From Pleurodeles waltl (Eukaryota > Chordata > Amphibia > Caudata > Salamandridae), in assembly GCF_031143425.1 (NCBI RefSeq), contig NC_090450.1, forward strand, positions 221,351,442-221,415,441: 64,000 nucleotides of DNA, read 5' to 3'. The notes beneath the pieces were generated by a model that saw only the letters and a list, made by a program, of their open reading frames with translations, was not told the DNA's origin and did no database searches. This document shows, piece after piece, positions 54,841-64,000 of this stretch; within the stretch, counting starts at the first letter, position 1, and each line of letters opens with the position of its first letter. Position numbers and translations under genes: made by a program.

Positions 54841-55866
54841 GATAGGCTTTTACACATAGGATATTGCTTTTTGGATAAACTCTTGCACTTTGTTCCTTAT
54901 GAGTCACTGCATTAAATCCAGCGAGAATCATGAGTCTTTTCTTTCTTTTTTTCTGGTAGGTCATGCATTGAAAGCTTTCACAGTCTTACTTTTCTTTTTA
55001 CCAGGTTGGGCAAGAAGGTGGCTCCCTTATAACTCACAATGAGGGCTTATTACAGCCCACATACAATGGTTTTCTTAGTCCTAGCTCTCTTTCTAGAGTG
55101 CCGGGCCTGACCAGAAATCTTTGTCTGATCTCCTACTGAGTTTTAACTCACATTGCAAGATGGTGCAGTGTGGGGGGTTGGGTACAATTGATTTCTCAAC
55201 AGGGCTGCCACATGGATCGCACATCTCAGCCCTATCACATTGATATGGGAAGAAAATTGAACAAGCTGTGACAAAGAGAGTGATTTAAAGTCAGACCATA
55301 GGTATTATGTGGCGGAGAACAATTCAGCACTAGATTCTCCTCCAGATTTAGCAAGTCATGCAGATCTTACTCCTGTAATAGGACTGCATGTTTACGGTGG
55401 TAGCACCACAAAGTGTGGGAGACTTAGTCAACCCCGGACCGCTTGGAGGCTGTCCGCCTAACTCCTTGCTAGGCTGCTGTGCCTCACCCAATGCTGGAAG
55501 GGAAGAGGTGGTTTGTGGCAACCTAAACCTGACACTCTGACTTCTCAGGGAAGTTGTGGAAACAGATCATACCCCTGTCACTCAGTTACTCAGTGACTCA
55601 CAAATGCCAAAGCATGACACAGGATGCAAAATGGATTTCAATGCATTTATTTGAGCAATTGCATCCTAATGTAAAAAGCATGGGCATGTGATAATTAGAT
55701 AAATGAATCATAGTACGGTAATCATCATTAGAATCAAGGTAAAGAGGATAACCAACACCACCATTTTGTAAGTATCTAGAAAGCCTAGAGATTCTAGAGA
55801 TTCCTGACTACACTCTATGTTTAGATCTGAGAGCATAGTGGTTGTAACCCTTCTATCTGCCCCGAC
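54841..55866. other. Unclassified flank of the TTAA-bounded element
   Basis: No gene recognised. The sequence runs up to the TTAA at 55,867 and seems to resume at 62,779 with 'GGGAGTAACCCTGACCCC'. Confidence 0.4.
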
Positions 55867-55870
55867 TTAA

Positions 55871-56940
55871 CCCCTTCGCTGCCAGGCCTTTTCCCCCTCC
55901 TGTGCCAGGCCTTTTTTTGCCTATTTGGGGCAGTTCGCGCTTAGGCCCTCATAACTTTTTGTTCACATAAGCTAACCAAGCCAAATTTGCGTCCTTTTTT
56001 TCCAACATCCTAGGGATTCTAGAGGTACCCAGACTTTGTGGGTTCCCTTGAAGGAGGCCAAGAAATTGGCCAAAATACAGTGAAAAGTTCGTTTTTAAAA
56101 AAAAAAATGGAAAAAGTGGCTGCAGAAGAAGGCTTGTGGATTTCCCCCTGAAAATGGCATCAACAAAGGGTTTGTAGTGCTAAACTCAGCAGCTTCCTAC
56201 CTTTCAGGAACAGGCAGACTTGAATCAGAAAACCCAATTTTTCAACACAATTTTGGCATTTTACTGGGGCATACCCCATTTTTGCAATTTTTTGTGCTTT
56301 CAGCCTCCTTCCAGTCAGTGACAGGAATGGGCGTGAAACCAATGCTGGATCCCAGAAACCTAACCATTTCTGAAAAGTAGACAAAATTCTGAATTCAGCA
56401 AGGGGTCATTTGTGTAGATCCTACAAGGGTTTCCTACAGAAAATAACAGCTGAAAAAGAAAAATATTGAAATTGAGGTGAAAAAAACATCAATTTTTCTC
56501 TATGTTTTGCTCTGTAACTTTTCCCTGCAATGTCAGATTATGGAAAGCAATATACCGTTACGTCTGCTGGACTCCTCTGGTTGCGGGGATATATAGGGCT
56601 TGTAGGTTCATCAAGAACCCGAGGAACCCAGAGCCAATAAATGAGCTGCACCCTGCAGTGCGTTTTCATTCTATACCGGGTATACAGCAATTCATTTGCT
56701 GAAATATAAAGAGTAAAAAATTGCTATCAAGAAAACCTTTGCATTTCCAAAAAGGGCACAAGATAAGGAGCTGAGGAGCAGTGGTTATTTGCACATCTCT
56801 GAATTCCGGGGTGACCATACAAGCATGTGAATTATAGGGAATTTCTCAAATAGATGTCTTTTTTACACACTCTCCTATAATTGGAAGGAAAAAATGTAGA
56901 GAAAGACAAGGGGCAATAGCACTTGTTTTGCTAATCTATG
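55871..56940. other. Left single-copy part of the TTAA element
   Basis: Starts with a near-duplicated phrase (TGCCAGGCCTTTTCCCCCTC, then TGCCAGGCCTTTTTTTGCC). No open frame of note and no protein similarity. It leads into the first satellite unit at about 56,941. Confidence 0.6.
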
Positions 56941-59760
56941 TTCCCCCAAGTCTCCCGATAAAAATGATACCTCACTTGCGTGGGTAGGCCTAGCGCCCGC
57001 GACAGGAAACGCCCCAAAGCGCAACGTGGACATATCGACAATTTTGGGAGAAAACAGAGGTGTTTTTTGCGAAGTGCCTACCTGTAGATTTTGGCCTCTA
57101 GCTCAGCCGGCACCTAGGGAAACCTACCAAACCTGTGCATTTCTGAAAACTAGAGACCTAGGGGAATCCAAGGAGGGGTGACTTGCGGGGCTCGGACCAG
57201 GTTCTGTTACCCAGAATCCTTTGCAAACCTCAACATTTGGCTAAAAAAACACATGTCCCTCACATTTCTGTGGCAGAAAGTTCTGGAATCTGAGAGGAGC
57301 TACAAATTTCCTTCCACCCAGCGTTCCCCCAAGTCTCCCGATAAAAATGATACCTCACTTGCGTGGGTAGGCCTAGCGCCGGCGACAGGAAACACCCCAA
57401 AGCGCAACGTGGACACATCCTAAATTTTGGAAAAAAACAGAGGTGTTTTTTGCGAAGTGCCTACCTGTAGATTTTGGCCTCTAGCTCAGCCGGCACCTAG
57501 GGAAACCTACCAAACCTGTGCATTTCTGAAAACTAGAGACCTAGGGGAATCCAAGGAGGGGTGACTTGCGGGGCTCGGACCAGGTTCTGTTACCCAGAAT
57601 CCTTTGCAAACCTCAAAATTTGGTTAAAAAAACACATGTCCCTCACATTTCTGTGGCAGAAAGTTCTGGAATCTGAGAGGAGCTACAAATTTCCTTCCAC
57701 CCAGCGTTCCCCCAAGTCTCCCGATAAAAATGATACCTCACTTGCATGGGTAGGCCTAGCGCCGGCGACAGGAAACACCCCAAAGCGCAACGTGGACACA
57801 TCCTAAATTTTGGAAAAAAACAGAGGTGTTTTTTGCGAAGTGCCTACCTGTAGATTTTGGCCTCTAGCTCAGCCGGCACCTAGGGAAACCTACCAAACCT
57901 GTGCATTTCTGAAAACTAGAGACCTAGGGGAATCCAAGGAGGGGTGACTTGCGGGGCTCGGACCAGGTTCTGTTACCCAGAATCCTTTGCAAACCTCAAC
58001 ATTTGGCTAAAAAAACACATGTCCCTCACATTTCTGTGGCAGAAAGTTCTGGAATCTGAGAGGAGCTACAAATTTCCCTCCACCCAGCGTTCCCCCAAGT
58101 CTCCCGATAAAAATGATACCTCACTTGCGTGGGTAGGCCTAGCGCCGGCGACAGGAAACACCCCAAAGCGCAACGTGGACACATCCTAAATTTTGGAAAA
58201 AAACAGAGGTGTTTTTTGCGAAGTGCCTACCTGTAGATTTTGGCCTCTAGCTCAGCCGGCACCTAGGGAAACCTACCAAACCTGTGCATTTCTGAAAACT
58301 AGAGACCTAGGGGAATCCAAGGAGGGGTGACTTGCGGGGCTCGGACCAGGTTCTGTTACCCAGAATCCTTTGCAAACCTCAAAATTTGGCTAAAAAAACA
58401 CATGTCCCTCACATTTCTGTGGCAGAAAGTTCTGGAATCTGAGAGGAGCTACAAATTTCCTTCCACCCAGCGTTCCCCCAAGTCTCCCGATAAAAATGAT
58501 ACCTCACTTGCATGGGTAGGCCTAGCGCCGGCGACAGGAAACACCCCAAAGCGCAACGTGGACACATCCTAAATTTTGGAAAAAAACAGAGGTGTTTTTT
58601 GCGAAGTGCCTACCTGTAGATTTTGGCCTCTAGCTCAGCCGGCACCTAGGGAAACCTACCAAACCTGTGCATTTCTGAAAACTAGAGACCTAGGGGAATC
58701 CAAGGAGGGGTGACTTGCGGGGCTCGGACCAGGTTCTGTTACCCAGAATCCTTTGCAAACCTCAACATTTGGCTAAAAAAACACATGTCCCTCACATTTC
58801 TGTGGCAGAAAGTTCTGGAATCTGAGAGGAGCTACAAAGTTCCTTCCACCCAGCGTTCCCCCAAGTCTCCCGATAAAAATGATACCTCACTTGCGTGGGT
58901 AGGCCTAGCGCCGGCGACAGGAAACACCCCAAAGCGCAACGTGGACACATCCTAAATTTTGGAAAAAAACAGAGGTGTTTTTTGCGAAGTGCCTACCTGT
59001 AGATTTTGGCCTCTAGCTCAGCCGGCACCTAGGGAAACCTACCAAACCTGTGCATTTCTGAAAACTTGAGACCTAGGGGAATCCAAGGAGGGGTGACTTG
59101 CGGGGCTCGGACCAGGTTCTGTTACCCAGAATCCTTTGCAAACCTCAAAATTTGGCTAAAAAAACACATGTCCCTCACATTTCTGTGGCAGAAAGTTCTG
59201 GAATCTGAGAGGAGCCACAAATTTCCTTCTACCCAGCGTTCCCCCAAGTCTCCCGATAAAAATGATACCTCACTTGTGTGGGTAGGACTAGCGCCCACGA
59301 AAGGAAAGGGCCCAAAACACAACGTGGACACATCACATTTTTTTATAAAAAGCAGTGCCTACCTGTGGATTTTGGCCTGTAGCTCAGCCGACACCTGAGG
59401 AAACCTAGCAAACCAGTGCATTTTTGAAAACTAGAAACCCAGGGGAATCCAAGATGGGGTGACTTGCGGGGCTCTGACCAGGTTATGTTACCCAGAATCC
59501 TTTGCAAACATCAAAATTTGGCCCAAAAAACACTTTTTCCTCTCATTTCGGTGACAGAAAGTTCTGGAATCTGAGAGGAGCCACAAATTTCCTTCCACCC
59601 AGCGTTCCCCTAAGTCTCTCGATAAAAATGGTACATCACTTCTGTGGGTAGGCCTAGCGCCCACAAAAGGAAATGGCCCAAAACACAACGTGGACACAAC
59701 ATATTTTTTCACAGAAAACAGAGGTGTTTTTTGCAAGGTGCCTACCTGTGGTGTTTGGCC
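56941..59760. repeat. 383-bp satellite array, six near-identical units with A/B alternation plus diverged edges
   Basis: The landmark 'TGACTTGCGGGGCTC' falls at 57,179, 57,562, 57,945, 58,328 and 58,711 (period exactly 383), then 59,094 and, diverged, 59,460. Units 1, 3 and 5 have CCTCAACATTTGG and CTTGCGTGGG. Units 2 and 4 have CCTCAAAATTTGG and CTTGCATGGG; unit 6 has CCTCAAAATTTGG with CTTGTGTGGG. Each unit carries an 81-codon open frame. That frame is a by-product of repetition, with no family resemblance or start context to support coding. Confidence 0.95.
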
Positions 59761-62345
59761 TGTAGGTCAGCCGGCCCCAGGGGGGGGGGCAGAAATGCCC
59801 TAAAATAAATTTGCCCCCCCAACCCCCACCCTCCCCCGCCGGGAGCGACCCTTGCCTACGGGGTCGCTCCCCCTGCGTGACATTGGCACCAAAAAACAAA
59901 TCCCCGGTGCCTAGTGGTTTCTGCCCCCTTGGGGGCAGGTTGACCTAAACTCAGCCAATCTGCCCCCAAGGGGGGCAGAAATGGCCTAAATACAATTTGT
60001 CCCCCAGGGGAGCGACTTTTGCCTGATGGGTCGCTCCCCATCTCTAAAAAAAAAAAACAAAGAAAAAAAAAAAGAAAAAAAAGAAAAATTCCCCTGGCGC
60101 CTAGAGGTTTCTGCCCCCCCCCCCGGGGGCAGAAATGGCCTAAAATAAATTTGCCCCCCAACACCCACCCCCCCCCGGGAGTGACCCTTGCCTACGGGGT
60201 CGCTCCCCCTGCGTGACATTGGCGCCAAAAAACAAATCACCGGTGCCTAGTGGTTTCTTCCCCCTTGGGGGCAGATTGACCTAAAATTGGCCAATCTGCC
60301 CCCAGGGGGGCAGAAATGGTCTAAATACAATTTGCCCCCCCAGGGGAGCGACCCTTGCCTGATGGGTCGCTCCCCATCTCTGAAAAAAGAAACAACAAAA
60401 AAAACAAAAACACAAAAAAAAAATTGCCCTGGCGCCTAGAGTGTTCTGCCCCCCCCCCCCGGGGGCAGTTCGGCCTAATAATAGGCCGATCTGTCCCGAG
60501 GGGGGGCAGAAATGGCCTAAAATAAATTTGCCCCCCCAACCCCCACCCCCCCCCCGGGAGCGACCCTTGCCTACGGGGTCGCTCCCCCTGCGTGACATTG
60601 GCGCCAAAAAACAAATCCCCGGTGCCTAGTGGTTTCTGCCCCCTTGGGGGCAGATTGACCTAAAATCGGCCAATCTGCCCCCAGGGGGGCAGAAATGGTC
60701 TAAATACAATTTGCCCCCCAGGGGAGCGACCCTTGCCTGATGGGTCGCTCCCCATCTCTAAAAAAAAGAAACAACAAAAAAAAAAAAACACAAAAAAAAA
60801 TTTGCCCTGGCGCCTAGAGGTTTCTTCCCCCCCTGGGGGCAGATCGGCCTAATAATAGGCCGATCTGCCCCCAGGGGGGGCAGAAATGGCCTAAAATAAA
60901 TTGCCCTCCCCCCCAGGCAGCGACACTTGCCTAAGGGGTCGCTCCCTTTGCGTGAAATTCACGCAAAGAAAAAACTCCCTGGTGTCTAGTGGTTTCTACC
61001 CCCCTTGGGGGCAGATTGGCCTCATCAAAATAGGCCAATCTGCCCCCAAGGGGGGCAGAAATGGGCAAAATATAATTTTCCCCCAAGGGGAGCGACCCTT
61101 GCCTAAGGGGTCGCTCCCCACCAAAAAAAAAAAATGAAACATAAAAAAAAGAAAAAAAAAAAAAAGTCCCTGGTGCCTAGAGGTTTCTGCCCCCAGGGGG
61201 GGCAGAAAAGGCCTTCCCGAAAATGTGCCCCCCCTGGGAGCGACCCTTGCCCAAGGGGTCGCTCCCTTTTGTCAATAACAATAAAAAAAAAAGAAAATCC
61301 CTGGTGTCTAGTGGTTTCTACCCCCCTTGGGGGCAGATTGGCCTCATCAAAATAGGCCAATCTGCCCCCAAGGGGTGCAGAAATAGCCAAAATATAATTT
61401 TCCCCCAAGGGGAGCGACCCTTGCCTAAGGGGTCGCTCCCCACCCAAAAAAAAAAAAAAAGAAACATAAAAAAAAGAAAAAAAAAAAAAGTACCTGGTGC
61501 CTAGAGGTTTCTGCCCCCCTGGGGGCAGATCGGCCTAATAGTAGGCCGATCTGCCCCCAGGGGGGGCAGAAAAGGCCTTCCCGAAAATATGCCCCCCCTG
61601 GGAGCGACCCTTGCCCAAGGGGTCGCTCCCTTTTGTCAATAACAATAAAAAATAAAAAATAAATCCCTGGTGTCTAGTGGTTTCTACCCCCCTTGGGGGC
61701 AGATTGGCCTCATCAAAATAGGCCAATCTGCCCCCAAGGGGGGCAGAAATGGCCAAAATATAATTTTCCCCCAAGGGGAGCGACCCTTGCCTAAGTGGTC
61801 GCTCCCCACCAAAAAAAAAAAAAATGAAAAAAAAAAAAAAAAAATGGTCCCTGGTGCCTAGAGGTTTCTGCCCCTCCTGGGGGCAGATCGGCCTAATAGT
61901 AGGCCGATCTGCCCCCAGGGGGGGCAGAAAAGGCCTTCCCGAAAATATGCCCCCCCGGGAGCGACCCTTGCCCAAGGGGTCGCTCCCTTTTGTCAATAAC
62001 AATAAAAAATAAAAAAAATCCCTGGTGTCTAGTGGTTTCTACCCCCCCTTGGGGGCAGATTGGCCTCATCAAAATAGGCCAATCTGCCCCCAAGGGGGGC
62101 AGAATTGGCCAAAATATAATTTTCCCCCAAGGGGAGCGACCCTTGGCTAAGGGGTCGCTCCCCACCTCAATAAAAAAAAATGAAAAAAAAAATAAAAAAA
62201 AAATGGTCCCTGGTGCCTAGAGGTTTCTGCCCCCAGGGGGGGCAGAAAAGGCCTTTTCAAAAAAATGCCCCCCCTGGGAGCGACCCTTGCCCAAGGGGTC
62301 GCTCCCTTTTGTCAATTTCAATGAAAAAAAAAAAAATCCCTGGTG
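59761..62345. repeat. Second tandem array: ~320-375-bp units built of two hairpins and an A-rich tract
   Basis: Each unit contains GGAGCGACCC...GGGGTCGCTCC (an 11-bp stem) twice, and CAGATTGGCC...GGCCAATCTG or CAGATCGGCC...GGCCGATCTG stems. A-rich tracts (up to ~40 bases, e.g. 60,046-60,086) follow the second stem. The 'CCTTGCC' loop of the first-type stem recurs at about 59,850, 60,187, 60,566, 60,928, 61,248, 61,611, 61,968 and 62,287. CCCCC/GGGGG runs flank every stem. Lysine- and proline-rich open frames here are low-complexity artefacts. Confidence 0.9.
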
Positions 62346-62352
62346 TCTAGTG

Positions 62353-62764
62353 GGGTTTCAAAAGCCGGATTGCAAGCAATCCGGCTTTTGAAACCCTCGG
62401 AGGGACTTCAAAGGGAAGGAAATACTTTTCCTTCCCTTTGAAGCCCCTCCGGGCCTCCCAAGTGATTGAAAAAGAAATGCTTTTGCATTTCTTTTTCAAT
62501 CGCGCTGGAAGCAGAGCTTCCAGCGCGACGAGGGAGGCCCCTGTGACACATCAGCGCGCGCGCGCTGATGTCACAGGGGGGGGTGGGGGGGGGGTCGGGG
62601 GTGGAAGGGGAAGGTCTTCCCCTTCCATCCCCGACTTGGGGGGGGAGGGGGGTGCACGGGGGGCGTGCTAGCGCGCCCCCAAGTTCCCCTGTGCCATGGA
62701 CGAGATGATCTCATCCAAGGCACAGGGGAACTGTAGCCTTGGACGAGATCATCTCGTCCAAGGC
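62353..62764. repeat. Run of nine consecutive hairpins (right end of the TTAA element)
   Basis: Stems in order: 62,353-62,396 (21-bp perfect, loop AA); 62,399-62,450 (24 bp, one mismatch); an outer 9-bp stem 62,451-62,459/62,532-62,540 enclosing 62,464-62,501 (17 bp, loop TTTT) and 62,501-62,527 (12 bp, loop AGA); 62,538-62,579 (about 18 bp, 2-base bulge); 62,594-62,635 (20 bp, one mismatch); 62,634-62,684 (9 bp outer, with near-palindrome GCTAGC inside); 62,682-62,732 (24 bp, two mismatches); 62,736-62,764 (14-bp perfect, loop C). Stems are unrelated to each other, except the last two, which share GGACGAGAT. Confidence 0.95.
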
Positions 62765-62778
62765 ACAGAAGCGGTTAA

Positions 62779-64000
62779 GGGAGTAACCCTGACCCCATAC
62801 CTGAATAGGGCGGCAAGGGTCTGCCTGTTGTCTGGATGACAATCCTTTCTGGAAGCTTTAGTGTCAGTGCCAGAATCAGTAAAGCTGTCTGTTGTATTGT
62901 ATGTGTCCCAGGACGGTCCTGACCGGAATGCCCCCTGCCCTCCTTAGGCCTATGTGTTGTTTATATAATAACCTATGCAGAGTTTAATGAACAGGCCTGA
63001 CTTACTGATGTGGCTTTGTGGATAGGCTTGGCTCCTGGGCTCCTGGACTGCCAATAAGAGTACATTGGCTGATAAAATGTGCAGCATGAACTCTGCCTTC
63101 TTAGAAAGAGGCAGCTGATTAAAATTTAAAAATAATGTTGGAAATAGGGTCTCTAGTGGCAGTGGTTTGCACCCTATCCAAGTAGAGACCCTCACTTTAG
63201 TGAGGGTAAGGCAGTCACACAACCTAAGGTAACCCCTTCTCATCCCCTTGGTAGCTTGGCACTAGTAGTCAGGCTTATCGCAGATACAATATGTAAAGTA
63301 TTTGTACACACACACACACACAGACACAGTAACACGTGAAAACACTACAGGAGGTGATGTGCTGGTTCCTTACTGGTTCCTTACTGACAGGGGAGGTAAT
63401 GCGCCCAATCTCCCCTCACGCGGTTCTTCAGGTGTTGCGTCGATCCTTCGACTGCAAGGCAGGCACTGCATTGATTCTTCAGCCACAGGGCAGGCACTGC
63501 ATTAATTCTTCTGCCGCAAGCCCAGCGATGCATCGATTTTCTGCTGTGACGATCCAATGCGTGGATTTTCTTCCTCAGGACACCCGTTTCTACTTGCAAG
63601 GGCCCAGGGGCTGGATTTCGCACCACTTGGCAAGTCAGGACATTCAGCAGAAGAGTCCAGGCACTGACAGCTGAAGTCTTTGACGTCCCTGAGACTTCTT
63701 AACAGGAGGCAAGCTCAGTTAAAGCCCTCAGAGAACCTTGGAAAGCAGGATGTGGAAAGCACAGTCCAGGACAGAATCAGCAAACAGCAGGCCAGCACAA
63801 TAAATCAACAGGCAGATTGGCATTTCCTCCTTCGGCATCCAGCTCTTTTTCCTGGCAGAATGTCCTCTGTCCAGAAGTATTCTGAAGTTGTGGTCACAGA
63901 GGCCCAATATTTCTACTCATTTATGCTGTTGAAGTAGGAAATTATCAACTTAAACTATTTGTAGTGCACAAGGCCCTGTTTTTCCTTCTCTGGCCCTAGA
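62779..64000. other. Right flank; (AC)n at 63,305-63,322 and degenerate ~30-bp repeat at 63,425-63,560
   Basis: Bases 63,425-63,560 contain three to four related phrases (GGCAGGCACTGCATTGATTC, GGCAGGCACTGCATTAATTC, AGCGATGCATCGATTTTC, ATCCAATGCGTGGATTTTC) spaced ~30-35 bases. A short inverted pair 'AGAGACCCTCACTTTAGTGAGGGT' lies at 63,184-63,207. No gene recognised in this stretch. Confidence 0.55.

Larger units (their letters stand above)
55867..62778. mobile_element. TTAA-bounded, piggyBac-like nonautonomous element filled with satellite DNA (6.9 kb)
   Basis: TTAA occurs at 55,867-55,870 and 62,775-62,778. Directly inside, the left end is CCCCTTCGCTGCC and the right end in reverse complement CCGCTTCTGTGCC, a 10/13 match. 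piggyBac-type transposons duplicate TTAA and have ends starting CCY; Xenopus relatives have similar 'CCCTTTG-CTGCC' starts. There is no transposase inside. All repetitive structure of this 7-kb region falls between these two points. Whether it moved as a unit, or whether the satellite expanded within it after insertion, is inference. Confidence 0.6.

Noticed and set aside
57178..59398. Six repeated 81-110-codon open frames in the 383-bp satellite as a gene family
   Set aside because: They are the same satellite unit repeated. There is no domain, promoter or splice signal, and differences between units do not favour synonymous sites in any visible way.
60000..62220. Several Lys- and Pro-rich open frames
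   Set aside because: They arise from poly-A and poly-C tracts in a tandem array and change with each unit.
1..64000. Host protein-coding exons, tRNA, rRNA or conserved noncoding RNA
   Set aside because: I found none I could support. Every recognisable protein similarity belongs to a transposable element or the provirus.

Overview
The window is vertebrate, repeat-dominated genomic DNA with no recognisable host exon, tRNA or rRNA gene. The mixture of PIF/Harbinger DNA transposons with 'GGCCTCATTACGA'-type ends, hairpin MITEs, Ty3/Gypsy, DIRS, L2-like and L1-like fragments, and a long newt-type satellite block points to a giant salamander genome. A newt such as Pleurodeles is my best guess; this is inference from repeat content, not a marker gene.

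Layout. (1) 1-19.7 kb is a nest of Harbinger elements. An outer, decayed copy (transposase pseudogene at 3.2-4.0 kb; tail-to-tail Myb/SANT-like gene in two pieces at 5.5-6.1 and 18.7-19.1 kb) is split inside its Myb-gene intron by an inner ~10 kb Harbinger element (7.6-17.6 kb). That intron is made of a ~152-bp tandem repeat seen on both sides of the inner element. The inner element has a dead transposase carrying a 690-bp internal Gypsy pol fragment, a decayed divergent Myb/SANT gene with long tandem repeats downstream, and one intact-looking two-exon Myb/SANT gene (344 codons). (2) 19.7-22.5 kb is AT-rich DNA, then a degenerate GC-rich repeat. (3) 22,465-32,362 is a complete endogenous retrovirus on the minus strand: two 794-bp LTRs with two differences, GGCC target duplication, tRNA-Lys(1,2)-type primer site, and full-length gag, pol and env. 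Gag and pol share a frame and are separated by one UAG. (4) 32.4-55.9 kb is a patchwork: an L2-like LINE, hairpin MITEs, a decayed Gypsy pol invaded by an L1-like fragment and by a MITE, a DIRS reverse-transcriptase fragment, and three copies of a hairpin-bearing repeat family. (5) 55,867-62,778 is bounded by TTAA and by short inverted ends like piggyBac-type ends. It holds a 383-bp satellite with an A/B dimer pattern, a second hairpin-rich tandem array, and a ~410-bp run of nine consecutive long hairpins. (6) 62.8-64 kb is flank with a short CA tract and a degenerate ~30-bp repeat.

Functionally, only the retrovirus and the inner Harbinger Myb/SANT gene look able to encode full proteins. The rest reads as layered insertions whose relative order can be worked out: outer Harbinger, then inner Harbinger, then the Gypsy fragment; Gypsy, then L1 and MITE; GC-rich repeat, then the very young provirus.
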